A stretch of DNA of 64,000 bases from Rhodohalobacter sp. 614A (GTDB lineage Bacteria; Bacteroidota; Rhodothermia; Balneolales; Balneolaceae), in the NCBI RefSeq assembly GCF_021462415.1, contig NZ_JAKEDS010000003.1, forward strand, positions 276,743 through 340,742. Direction: 5' to 3'. Below are positions 36,513 through 45,958 of the stretch, piece by piece; position 1 is the first letter of the stretch, and every line of letters starts with the position of its first letter. Below the pieces are notes generated by a model, which saw nothing but the letters and a program-made list of their open reading frames with translations, was not told where the DNA came from and did no database searches. Position numbers and translations under genes: made by a program.

Positions 36513-39492
36513 AATCTTTAATGATTTCTTTCCAAACCTGATATCCGGCACCGTTCAGGTGCAAACCGTCGATGCTGTATTCCGGATTGAGTTTACTATC
36601 TTTTTTGAATGTTGAAGCCAGATCTATGTAGGTTAGCTTCAGCTCTTCAGTGATCCTTTGAAGCTCCTCGTTAATGTGTTCAATATCCGCGTTTGGTCTT
36701 GTATAATGAACGCTTTCATCTACCGGCAGAATACTCTGTACATAAATTTCGGTTTCAGGCGATTCATTCTGAATCCGCTCCAAAATTTTACGATAGTTCT
36801 CCAGAATTTGCTCTTTCGATTTTCCATAAGCAAGATCATTTGTACCCATCATGACAAAAACCTTGGCCGGGCGGGATTCAATGATCTCATCGAGACGTTC
36901 CAAAACGCCATCGGTATCATCTCCTCCAATTCCACGGTTTTTTATTTTCGAATTGTTACCAAACAACTCACCCCATTCGGCATTGTCGGTAATACTATCT
37001 CCAAGAAACAGGATTTCATTTGAAGTATTCGGCAACATTTCAAAATGTTCTTTTTTATGATAATAATAAGCTTTCACTGCACGATTCCATTCAGCCAACT
37101 CTTCAGCCTGACGGTCGTAGGCCATAATGGAGTCGATTTCAGTTTGAGTCAAAATCGTACTCATTGATGGCGGCGCGTCTTCCGGTCTGCTTCCCCAGTT
37201 TTTATTCGGCTCGTCTCCCATCTCCAGTTCAAGAATTCCACCATCCACAAGATCTTTATGATAGAACCAAGGCTTGTTCAAGGGGTTTCCATCCAGAGAG
37301 GCCGACTGAATATATCGGTTCTTCTGGGAGGTGCCATTGGCTTTAATTACAAAGTCACCGCCGGGATAATATTTCTCATCCAGGTGAATTGTTATTTTCT
37401 CAAACAGCGGACTGCCTATTTCATAAATCGGATCGACTGAAGCGCCACCATTCATCTCAAAAAGTCCCATCGCACTCATAACAAACCATGCTCCCATCTG
37501 TCCCTGGTCTTCATCACCCAGCCAACCGTCGGCCGGAGTCACTCCATAATAATTATCCATAATTTCCCGAGACCAATATTGGGTAAGCCACGGTTTGCCG
37601 GAATAGTTAAAAAGATAAGCTGCCTGCATATTTGGCTGATTGCCATGGTTAATAGGCAGTACCCCCATTCCTGTTAAACTGTTGGATCCGAGGTGTTCGG
37701 AATTAAACTTGTGTGGCGCTGAAGTTTGAAATCCCTCTTCCAGCCGGTTGTTAAACTCGTCTTTACCCATAAGGTCAATCAGTCCATTCACATCATGAGG
37801 CACAAAATATGTAAACTGCCAGGCATTTCCCTCCACCCAGCCGGAACCTAAAAATGTAACTTGTCCAAACGGTTGAAAATCCTCAACCCAGGAACCGTCA
37901 GCATATTTTCTGCGCATGTACCCCACTTCGGCATCAAAAATATTCTTGTAGTTAAAAGCTCTTTTCGTGAATTCCTTGTAGTCTTTCTCTTTATTCAGGG
38001 CTTTTGCCATTTGAGCGACTGTCCAGTCATCGTAGGCGTATTCAAGTGTATTGGAAACCGGCCCTTCTTCGTCAGGCACAAATCCATAACGTATATATTC
38101 TTCAAGATTTCGATTCCCAACATATCCACCTGCTTCGTGTGGATGCCCCGGAACGGTTTGAAGCTTATGAATTGCCTGGTACATTTTATCTACATCATAA
38201 TCCCTGATTCCTTTGTGATAGGCATTGGTAAGCAGGCTGATCTGGTGGGATGCAACCATGATGCCCGAATACTCAATTCCAGTCGGACCTTTGGGAAGCC
38301 ATCCTCCTTTGTCCGAAATTTCAAGCATTGATTTCACCCAATTATTGGCGATATCAGGAGTGGCAAGACTCCATAATTGATTCAGATTCCAAAACGTCAT
38401 CCAGAAGCCATCGCTTCCATAAACCGGCATTTCGGGATCGGGAACCTGTTGCACGTTTTCATACATATCCATGTACTTGCCGTTCACATCGCTCCAGGTT
38501 GTTCTTCCGGCATAGGCTCTGTAGAGATTGGTATAGAACTTGGTTTTATTCTCCTCCGTGCCTCCTTCTACTTCAATCACGGAAAGCAGATCATTCCAGG
38601 TTTGTTTATTATCTGCCCGTACTTTGTTGAAATTCCAATCGTACGGATCCATTTCGGTTTCCAGGTTGAGGCGTGCCTGCTCTATACTCACCAGTGAAAT
38701 ACCGGTTTGCATCATGATTTGCTCTCCTTCTTCAGTCTCAAATTCGAGAAATGTGCCTACATCCTTATGGCCAAATCCCGAAGAAACCTGCTGCACATTC
38801 CTGTAGATCTCTTCCTTCACCCATCCGTTCATGCTTTTAAACGGTTTGTTGAAACGGATCACAAAATTGAGCACATACTCATTGTAGTTGGCTTTCCGTA
38901 AACTTTGCTGGTACGAAACTCCCTCAATCTCATAATCACTTACTTTCGTGATATTGGTGTACCCGATTTCATAGTTGTATTCCGAAGGTGTCAGCAGATC
39001 GATCAAAATTCGCGATGAATCGCTTTCCGGAAAAGTATATCGGTGGAATCCGGCTCTTGTGGTCGTTGTCAATTCGGCCTTGATTCCGTAATCATCCAGC
39101 ATTACAGAATAATAACCTGGTTCGGCTTCCTCTGTATCATGATTGAATTTTGACCGGTATCCACGACCGGGGTCCTTCTCTGTTCCCGGCTTGATTTTCA
39201 ACTCTCCATTCGTTGGAATGGTAAGAAGTCCGGCCATTGTCCAGGAATGAATATGGCTGAATCCGGCGATGTTATTGATGTTGTAATCGTACCCTGCCTT
39301 CCATCCTCTCTCCTGGTTATCGGGACTCAGTTTGACCATTCCAAACGGCATCGTTGGCCCGGGGAACATGATCCAACGGGAATCATGGCTGCCAATCAGC
39401 GGATCTACATAATCAGCAGGTTTTTTCTGTTGTGCGTAAACAGATCCCGCAAGGCAAACTGAACAGATAAGAAGTAGGATTTTTTTCATCAT
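36499..39492 (-). CDS. GH92 alpha-mannosidase fused to an SGNH/GDSL esterase domain
   Basis: The 997-residue protein has a signal peptide (1-20, ending VYAQ). Residues about 25-740 are glycoside hydrolase family 92: DYVDPLIGS, PGPTMPFGMV, FSHIHSW, GNAWQFTYFVPHD, and GWLGDEDQGQMGAW with the conserved Asp/Glu of the calcium-dependent catalytic site. The C-terminus (about 820-997) is a full SGNH hydrolase: FLGDSITDN with Ser833, MGTNDLAYG, and DGLHLNGAGY with Asp975/His978. GH92 enzymes are exo-acting alpha-mannosidases. The added esterase could remove acyl groups that block mannosidase action. Both active sites look intact. The likely location is the periplasm. Confidence 0.92.
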   Translation of the reverse strand: MMKKILLLICSVCLAGSVYAQQKKPADYVDPLIGSHDSRWIMFPGPTMPFGMVKLSPDNQERGWKAGYDYNINNIAGFSHIHSWTMAGLLTIPTNGELKIKPGTEKDPGRGYRSKFNHDTEEAEPGYYSVMLDDYGIKAELTTTTRAGFHRYTFPESDSSRILIDLLTPSEYNYEIGYTNITKVSDYEIEGVSYQQSLRKANYNEYVLNFVIRFNKPFKSMNGWVKEEIYRNVQQVSSGFGHKDVGTFLEFETEEGEQIMMQTGISLVSIEQARLNLETEMDPYDWNFNKVRADNKQTWNDLLSVIEVEGGTEENKTKFYTNLYRAYAGRTTWSDVNGKYMDMYENVQQVPDPEMPVYGSDGFWMTFWNLNQLWSLATPDIANNWVKSMLEISDKGGWLPKGPTGIEYSGIMVASHQISLLTNAYHKGIRDYDVDKMYQAIHKLQTVPGHPHEAGGYVGNRNLEEYIRYGFVPDEEGPVSNTLEYAYDDWTVAQMAKALNKEKDYKEFTKRAFNYKNIFDAEVGYMRRKYADGSWVEDFQPFGQVTFLGSGWVEGNAWQFTYFVPHDVNGLIDLMGKDEFNNRLEEGFQTSAPHKFNSEHLGSNSLTGMGVLPINHGNQPNMQAAYLFNYSGKPWLTQYWSREIMDNYYGVTPADGWLGDEDQGQMGAWFVMSAMGLFEMNGGASVDPIYEIGSPLFEKITIHLDEKYYPGGDFVIKANGTSQKNRYIQSASLDGNPLNKPWFYHKDLVDGGILELEMGDEPNKNWGSRPEDAPPSMSTILTQTEIDSIMAYDRQAEELAEWNRAVKAYYYHKKEHFEMLPNTSNEILFLGDSITDNAEWGELFGNNSKIKNRGIGGDDTDGVLERLDEIIESRPAKVFVMMGTNDLAYGKSKEQILENYRKILERIQNESPETEIYVQSILPVDESVHYTRPNADIEHINEELQRITEELKLTYIDLASTFKKDSKLNPEYSIDGLHLNGAGYQVWKEIIKDYVEN

Positions 39493-39512
39493 ATTGAGGT
39501 AAACACTTTGGA

Positions 39513-41852
39513 TTAATCAGATGAGCGATCCTGCCGAACCATTTCTACATCACCATCTTTTAAAATCAAATCGAAATAGGACTCACCATATTTCACATTA
39601 TAAAGAGTACCGTTCATATCCGGTTTGTCTTGATTGGAGATAACGGAACCGTTCCCATCGGGATAAAAACCGAAGAAGTTTTTCAGCATAACCTGAGACA
39701 TTGCAATTCCTGATGATGATTCCCGGTTATGCCATCCTCTTTGAGCGATCCGAACACGTGCATTCTTCTCACGTTTATTCTCTCCCCACAACTCATGAGC
39801 CTGTGCCCAAATTCCTTCCTTCGTGACAGGAGCAATATTATGATAGAAATCCAGTGCTTTATTTGGATAACCAAGCTGTGTGAGTGCATCCATCGTGCCG
39901 GCAGGCCATCCGTCAAATGCGCCTAACGGTCCGTGATCGGGTCTGTCTGAATCCTCAGCCGCAATATCCTGCAATGATTGGGCTCTCATCCAGTGGTCTG
40001 TAATTAACTCTCTGTAGAGGAAATCCATCATCTCCTGCTTGATCTCTTCCGGGATATCCTGTGATACGTATCGTCCCAAAAACATAAAATCGAGGGAGTG
40101 GCGTACTTCCACAGTTTTTCCATTGGGATATAGACTGTTCCAAACGCCATTACCTGCATATAGTTTGAGAAGACGGTCCATCATCTCGTCCGATTCATTT
40201 CTGAGCTGTTGTGCTTTGGACTGATCTCCTTCCAATTCGGCAAAATCAGCCAACTCTCTCATCATCCAGATGTATGCGGCATTGAATGACGGCACGATAT
40301 GTTTGTAGGTGGGAACGGCCTCAAGAAGGTTCCATTCATCATCTCCGAAATCAGCCAGTTTATAGATATCTTCCTGAGCTCCATCCTGGCCATAAATAGA
40401 GATCCGTTTCCAATTCATTGCATAATCTTCAAGATGATCGTAAACGGTTTTTCCGTCAATCATTTCATCCAGAAACGCATAATCTTTTGAGATCGTCAGG
40501 TACGATCGAATCATTTGAAAGAGTGCCCAATAGTTGGCCGAATAACCATTGCCAACACCCACTCCGCTGATATTATCTTTTCCATAGTGCAGACTTGGAT
40601 CGATCAAAATCCAGGAAGACAGATGCTCTTTCATCATTTCGGGATCAACAACCGCCCAAAGTGTAGACCATTCTGTGATATCCCAGAAAAACGTGATAGA
40701 CGCTCCCCAGCGTGGACCTCCTGTCAGGAAGACTTTTTCATGCTGAGGAAGATTCGTATTCATCAGGTAGAGCATGGTCAGCGGACCGGTATAATACACT
40801 CTCTTTGCGAGTGAATCTGCCGTTTCAAGAACTGGAAATGATCCCGACAGCCATTGATTTCCCGGATGGAAAATATCCTTCCAACGCGTTCTCCACTCCT
40901 CCTCTATCTTCTGAAATTCCTCGTCAAAATCATGAACCAATTCACTCACATTCTCTGCGACTTCTTTCTCATCTGAAGCCACCGTCATTGCATATCTAAT
41001 GGTGTAAGATTCCCCGGGATTCAATGTTACTGATTTTTGAGCCGTGGCTCCGCTATTGAAAACTTCATATTCCCATTCCAAATCAGTTATTTGAAAAGCT
41101 GTTTTTGCCGAAGTTTCCCGATCATTCACAAGAAGAATGTTCTCTCTAAGAGCGGACGAATATTTATCACTTCCAAGAATTTCCCGGTCAGTTGGCCAGG
41201 TAAGCGTTACTTGTTTTTGTTGAGGCTTTCCATTCACCAATTCGGTTGCAGTGGTCTCAAGAGAATTAAAATCTTTATTGAAATACGTTCGGACATTTTC
41301 CACCTCCTCATCCCGGTTCGTGGTCTTTCCATCCATTTTGGGATACGGATACCACCATTGCCACTCCCCTCCATATTGGCTGTTAAACCCGATCATATCC
41401 AATTCAAGATCTAAATTTTGTGAGTTTTCACTTCTATTGGTAATGGTGATTTCCCACATTAAGCCGTCTTTATCAATTGGCATCCGGGTTGAGCTTTCCA
41501 ACTCCAGTCCATTCCATTCGGCTTTTCTCAGGGCCTGCCACGCCTGCCAGCGGAAAGAACTTACCTCGGGAGTCTCACCATTAATTCGTAATCGACCGGT
41601 GTGATATCCACCAGAATATGGAGCAGATACAAACCAGCTCACAGAATTAATGTCCCGATTGGTCAGAGCCTGACCACGAAAATTCCGAATAGACGGTTCC
41701 ATATCCGCAGTATCTGCTGATACCCACTCTCCCGGCATTTCATCTAATGAGGGGATATTTGAATAGATGTCCTTTGGGGTAGACTGACATCCAGATATCA
41801 TGAACACGATGAATAACCCCAAAAACAGTATCCGGTCTGGTCGTTTCATCAA
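39513..41852 (-). CDS. Lipoprotein glycosidase with (alpha/alpha)6 barrel, GH63/trehalase-like
   Basis: The 779-residue protein has a lipobox MISGC ending at Cys22. The N-terminal half is beta-rich (about 40-320), and the C-terminal half has the look of a six-hairpin helical toroid: GGPRWGASITFFWDITEW, SFNAAYIWMMRELADFA, HGPLGAFDGWPAGTMD, GWHNRESSSGIAMSQ. This layout fits clan GH-G/GH63-like or related exo-glycosidases. I cannot fix the family or the catalytic pair. It follows the ROK gene with a four-base overlap and precedes the GH92 gene by 20 bases, so it is part of the locus. Confidence 0.75.
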   Translation of the reverse strand: MMKRPDRILFLGLFIVFMISGCQSTPKDIYSNIPSLDEMPGEWVSADTADMEPSIRNFRGQALTNRDINSVSWFVSAPYSGGYHTGRLRINGETPEVSSFRWQAWQALRKAEWNGLELESSTRMPIDKDGLMWEITITNRSENSQNLDLELDMIGFNSQYGGEWQWWYPYPKMDGKTTNRDEEVENVRTYFNKDFNSLETTATELVNGKPQQKQVTLTWPTDREILGSDKYSSALRENILLVNDRETSAKTAFQITDLEWEYEVFNSGATAQKSVTLNPGESYTIRYAMTVASDEKEVAENVSELVHDFDEEFQKIEEEWRTRWKDIFHPGNQWLSGSFPVLETADSLAKRVYYTGPLTMLYLMNTNLPQHEKVFLTGGPRWGASITFFWDITEWSTLWAVVDPEMMKEHLSSWILIDPSLHYGKDNISGVGVGNGYSANYWALFQMIRSYLTISKDYAFLDEMIDGKTVYDHLEDYAMNWKRISIYGQDGAQEDIYKLADFGDDEWNLLEAVPTYKHIVPSFNAAYIWMMRELADFAELEGDQSKAQQLRNESDEMMDRLLKLYAGNGVWNSLYPNGKTVEVRHSLDFMFLGRYVSQDIPEEIKQEMMDFLYRELITDHWMRAQSLQDIAAEDSDRPDHGPLGAFDGWPAGTMDALTQLGYPNKALDFYHNIAPVTKEGIWAQAHELWGENKREKNARVRIAQRGWHNRESSSGIAMSQVMLKNFFGFYPDGNGSVISNQDKPDMNGTLYNVKYGESYFDLILKDGDVEMVRQDRSSD

Positions 41853-42961
41853 TCTCCTGAAGAATTATCATTCAACAATTTTTGCACGGCAAAGGTATAA
41901 GCGCCAAGGCTTACTGCATTACTGGTTCCCAAAACGGTTTTTCCGATACCGATTCGTGGAGATTCGTCGTATTCAATGGTCTTATCACTTCCGGGAATTT
42001 TCACGGTTTGCGGATTTCCCTTGATGAATTTTTCTATCTCTTTTTCATCTTCGAGATTATACACTTCTAAAGATAACCTGTCAGATTTTTCGCCTTTAAA
42101 GTTTTCGTATTTCTTTTTGATGGTATCGAACATAACCGGCGCAAAAAGATCCCAACTTCCAACCAATCCCCCGCCTAAAACAACAAGACCGTCAATCAGA
42201 GTAACCGTATTTACTATTGAGTGCCCTAATGCCATCCCAAGCTGATGAAAGGCTTCTCTTGCTGCGTTTGAATCTCCTTCCATGTCACCTTTTGCAATTT
42301 TGTAGATATCACCCGGCATGAGGGCGGCATCAAAAGGTAGATTGGCTGATTCGGCATAAACCCTTTGTACGGCTCTTGTACTTACGGATTCTTCTGCATT
42401 CCAATCGGGATTGACAACATTCAGCGTGTTGTGGATTTCAGCTCCGCATGAATTGTCCCCGTTCAGCAATGTTCTGTTCAGTATGATGCCGCTTCCGAAA
42501 CCGGTTCCGATTGTCAGGCCAATTAAATTATTGAACCTTTTTACGCTTCCGGCCGCTTCCAATTTTTTGTTAACTGCCGGAAGAATACCGGTCAGTGCTT
42601 CTCCATATGCAAAAAGATCTCCGTCATTATTGATAAATACCGGGACCCCGAATTTTTCCTCAAGCATAGGCCCCAAAGCCACCCCACCCTGAAAAGCTTT
42701 AAAATTCGGCAAATTTCCAATAATCCCCTTCGGATAGTCCGCCGGGCCCGGAAAAGCGAAGCTGACTGCATCCGGTTTCATGTCCAGTTTTTTTATAACT
42801 CCTTCAAATCCACTGACCAGGTTTTCGAGACATAAGGTCAGATCGTGAGCATTAGAAGGAAGCGTAACCGGTTCAACAATTTCTTTCTTGTCCTTCATTG
42901 CAGAAAAGACAAAATTTGTACCTCCTGCATCCAACGTTAGAATAGTTTTTGAAACGTTCAT
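41849..42961 (-). CDS. ROK family sugar kinase lacking the zinc motif
   Basis: This 370-residue protein has the ATP phosphate-binding motif LTLDAGGTNFVFS (residues about 8-20), AFPGPADYPKG, INNDGDLFAYGEA with the catalytic Asp, and the second glycine loop IGTGFGSGII. The CxCGxxGCxE zinc motif of classical ROK kinases is absent; in its place is GAEIHNTLNVV followed by a conserved-looking AEESVS. It would phosphorylate a hexose in the cytoplasm; mannose or fructose fits the pathway here. It lies between the MFS and glycosidase genes with 12-base and minus-4-base spacing. Confidence 0.85.
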   Translation of the reverse strand: MNVSKTILTLDAGGTNFVFSAMKDKKEIVEPVTLPSNAHDLTLCLENLVSGFEGVIKKLDMKPDAVSFAFPGPADYPKGIIGNLPNFKAFQGGVALGPMLEEKFGVPVFINNDGDLFAYGEALTGILPAVNKKLEAAGSVKRFNNLIGLTIGTGFGSGIILNRTLLNGDNSCGAEIHNTLNVVNPDWNAEESVSTRAVQRVYAESANLPFDAALMPGDIYKIAKGDMEGDSNAAREAFHQLGMALGHSIVNTVTLIDGLVVLGGGLVGSWDLFAPVMFDTIKKKYENFKGEKSDRLSLEVYNLEDEKEIEKFIKGNPQTVKIPGSDKTIEYDESPRIGIGKTVLGTSNAVSLGAYTFAVQKLLNDNSSGD

Positions 42962-42973
42962 ACTTATTCAGAT

Positions 42974-44137
42974 TTATATTTTTTCTGTGTCTTTTGCCAA
43001 CATGTACATTGCCGCATAGGATACGTACAGCATACAGCCTGCCAATACAAAAATAGGTGCAATATTTCCGAAATTCTGATTTACATATCCCATAAGCGGA
43101 GGAATAACCGCACCTCCTGAAACCGATAGAATAATCAAACCGGAAACCTCATTGGCATAATCCGGCATACGGTTAATAGCAATAGAGAAAAGCAATGGAA
43201 AGATATTTGAAAACCCTAAACCGGTTAGAAAAATCATTGCCCAGGTAACTTCCAGAATTGGGATCATAATAATGCCTGCAAGCCCTATGAACGTCAGCAA
43301 CAAGCTCACGATAATAAAATTTCGTTCGGTAATGTAGCGTAGTAAAATTCCGCCCGAAAAACGTCCTACCATTAACGACGCGAAGTAAACACTAATTCCG
43401 AAACCCGCAGTTGCCAAATCGAGATCAAAACGGGATGTGAGAAAGATGGCAATATTTGAGTTCATTCCTACATCAAAACCTACAATCAGAAAGATGCCCA
43501 GTACAAGAATAATAACCATTTTCTCTTTTAATAGGCGCAATACACTCCTAAAAGTAGCCGGCGGTTTTTCTGATTTTTTTTCTTCTATCTTGATGGTCAG
43601 CAACCATATCGCAATAAGTATTGAAATGGCGGCATAGATAGGAAAAATCAATCTCCAGTCTCCAAATGTTCGCACCAAAATGGCGATAAATATTGGACTT
43701 AACAGAGCTGCCGATGCTTTTACAAATTGGGAGAAACTCAGATTTGCCGATTGTGTACTCTTAGTTGATATATCAATCAACAAAGGATTTGCAGATACCT
43801 GCAGAATTGTGTTCCCGATTCCGAGTAAACAAAATCCCAAAACAACGGCAGGATATGTGTATATCAGAAAGGGAATCAGAAGTCCTGCACCGGTAACAAA
43901 AATACCAATGCTTAGCGTCAGCTTTTTGCTCTTTCGGTCCTGGAAGATCCCCGTTGGAAGAGAAATTAATGCAAACCAGACGAATACCATACTGGGCAAA
44001 AGCTGAGCAACACTGTCAGACAGAGAAAAATCCTTTTGCACATATCCGGTTGCCACTCCCACCAGGTCCACAAATCCCATGATGTAGAATGATATCATAA
44101 CCGGAGCAAACTTTTGAAACGAGGCAGATTTTGTCAT
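42974..44137 (-). CDS. MFS sugar transporter (FucP/glucose-galactose type)
   Basis: The 387-residue protein has about twelve hydrophobic helices in two halves. Features include FVDLVGVATGYV in helix 1, the cytoplasmic loop motif LPTGIFQDRKSKK, and GNTILQVSANPLL in helix 4, which resembles FucP and GluP-type sugar/proton symporters. It would bring the released monosaccharide across the inner membrane. Its position between the isomerase-like gene and the ROK kinase supports mannose or a related hexose as substrate. Confidence 0.88.
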   Translation of the reverse strand: MTKSASFQKFAPVMISFYIMGFVDLVGVATGYVQKDFSLSDSVAQLLPSMVFVWFALISLPTGIFQDRKSKKLTLSIGIFVTGAGLLIPFLIYTYPAVVLGFCLLGIGNTILQVSANPLLIDISTKSTQSANLSFSQFVKASAALLSPIFIAILVRTFGDWRLIFPIYAAISILIAIWLLTIKIEEKKSEKPPATFRSVLRLLKEKMVIILVLGIFLIVGFDVGMNSNIAIFLTSRFDLDLATAGFGISVYFASLMVGRFSGGILLRYITERNFIIVSLLLTFIGLAGIIMIPILEVTWAMIFLTGLGFSNIFPLLFSIAINRMPDYANEVSGLIILSVSGGAVIPPLMGYVNQNFGNIAPIFVLAGCMLYVSYAAMYMLAKDTEKI

Positions 44138-44162
44138 CTACTTATCCTTTAATCAATTGTTG

Positions 44163-45908
44163 TTAGGTACGGACATAGGCTTTGATCGTCATGATCTCTT
44201 TCCCGCGGCTATTACCTGTAGGGGCAATTTCATATTCACGAATGGAAGCCGGAATGATAAATGTCTCCGCATAATTAACGATAAACGGCTCGAACTCATC
44301 ATTCGGGCTTGAAACCATTGCTTGTTCTCCTTCTACCAGGTTAAATACAGCTACACTTCCATTGGCTTTGTGAGGGACAGCTTTGCTGAAACGATGCCTC
44401 CGGGTTTCAATAAACTGGGTTTCATAAAGACCTGTTTTTTCTTCTACCCAGCCATCGCCTTCATCTACTTTTTGAAATTGATTGATGAGATTCTGAGGAA
44501 CCCATTCGTCATCTCTATCCCATTTTATGACTTTTTCTCCCCTGTCAATGTTAATGGGCCGTGGTTTTCCATCCAGTCCCAGCCGATTCCAATCCCAAAG
44601 TTTAAAGGTAAAAATGTATGGGGTTGCACTGATTTCAAGAACCATACATCCTTCTCCCGAACAATGAACCGTTCCATTCGGAATCAAAAAATGATCATGC
44701 TTTCTTGCCGGCCAAGAGGCCACATATTGATCTGCATCAAATCCCGGCCCGCCATTGTTGGCATGTTTGAGATTTTCAACCATCACATCAGGATCAATTC
44801 CATTCTTTAGGCCGAGATACACTTTGGCTTCACCCTGAACATCCATCAGATAGTAACTTTCATCCTGTGTGTATGAAAGGCCAAATTCGTCCCGAATATA
44901 TTCTTTCGAAGGGTGAACCTGGAGACTTAAATTTCCTCCTTCAATCGTATCTAAGAAGTCAAAACGGATTGGAAATTCATCTCCAAATCGTTGAAATACC
45001 TTTTCACCTAACAATTCCTCCGGATGGAAAAATACTACGTTGAGAGATGGCAATTCCATAACCACATCATTATCAAACTGATAAAGAATACTGTTTTCTT
45101 CCGGAACGCAGTTAAAACACCAGGCGTAGTTTTCAGGACCATCGTCAAGATTGCACACCTCTCTCATCCATTGGCCACCCCAAGGTCCCGGATCAAAAAA
45201 GGGAACCACACTAAATGGTTGCTGAATGGTTTGTTGAAGGGCAAAATCATAAGTCTCTTTATCTATGAAAGTTGGCTGCCCTTTTTTGTTGGTATCCAGA
45301 ACAAAATCAATATTTTCAAAAATCTGCTTTTTCAGTTTGTCACAAATTCTCCAGTCAACAAAAAAGCCTCTTTTATATTTGTCTTCTATACCTTCTTGCT
45401 TGTTTTGAATGCCGATATTATTGACTTCGTTGTTCCGCATTCTCTGTTGTATTTCCCATCGGGCCATATCGGCATAAACCAGTATGTCAACTTTTTCCGG
45501 GATCAACGACGCTCCGGGGCCCATAACCACGGTTAAACGGGAATCTCCATTTCTTAATCTTTTCCGAATGGATTCCACTTTATCGGGATCGACCAAATCT
45601 TTCATTTCAAGCTGAGTGATTCGTCCGAAGATGCGATCATCCGTAACATCATCCTGTGTAATCTGGCGGATTTTTTGCTCTTCGTACAAATAATCTTCCG
45701 GGTTTATCACTACATCCGGATTCAATGCATCGGTCAGATCTTCTTTAATCTCGGCCAGGCGAACTCCCTGGTAACATTCAATAGCTATGGTTATCGGTCC
45801 GATTTGTAAACTTTCAAGATGCTTGATTAACCTTTTTGATACAGCTTCCCAGCCGGCTGTACACTCTTTACCAGATATTCGAATAGCAGGGTTTTTTCTA
45901 AAATTCAT
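44163..45908 (-). CDS. Class I mannose-6-phosphate isomerase-like protein with N-terminal extra domain
   Basis: The C-terminal part of this 581-residue protein (about residues 230-581) is a cupin-type phosphomannose isomerase. Metal-ligand motifs are LSLQVHPSKEY (Gln330, His332), DESYYLMD and FLIPNGTVH (His415), with GEGCMVLEIS after. It would convert mannose-6-phosphate to fructose-6-phosphate. The first 200 residues look like an alpha/beta nucleotide-kinase-like fold (PITIAIECYQGV, TVVMGPGASL, DILVYADMARWEIQQRM), but no GxxGxGK[ST] P-loop is seen. The extra domain may be a degenerate kinase or a regulatory unit. The length is well above the 310-390 residues of simple ManA. Confidence 0.82.
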   Translation of the reverse strand: MNFRKNPAIRISGKECTAGWEAVSKRLIKHLESLQIGPITIAIECYQGVRLAEIKEDLTDALNPDVVINPEDYLYEEQKIRQITQDDVTDDRIFGRITQLEMKDLVDPDKVESIRKRLRNGDSRLTVVMGPGASLIPEKVDILVYADMARWEIQQRMRNNEVNNIGIQNKQEGIEDKYKRGFFVDWRICDKLKKQIFENIDFVLDTNKKGQPTFIDKETYDFALQQTIQQPFSVVPFFDPGPWGGQWMREVCNLDDGPENYAWCFNCVPEENSILYQFDNDVVMELPSLNVVFFHPEELLGEKVFQRFGDEFPIRFDFLDTIEGGNLSLQVHPSKEYIRDEFGLSYTQDESYYLMDVQGEAKVYLGLKNGIDPDVMVENLKHANNGGPGFDADQYVASWPARKHDHFLIPNGTVHCSGEGCMVLEISATPYIFTFKLWDWNRLGLDGKPRPINIDRGEKVIKWDRDDEWVPQNLINQFQKVDEGDGWVEEKTGLYETQFIETRRHRFSKAVPHKANGSVAVFNLVEGEQAMVSSPNDEFEPFIVNYAETFIIPASIREYEIAPTGNSRGKEIMTIKAYVRT

Positions 45909-45958
45909 TTCAGTAGATTCTTGCCTTAATTTTTTCAGGAGAAATTGGATTATATGTT

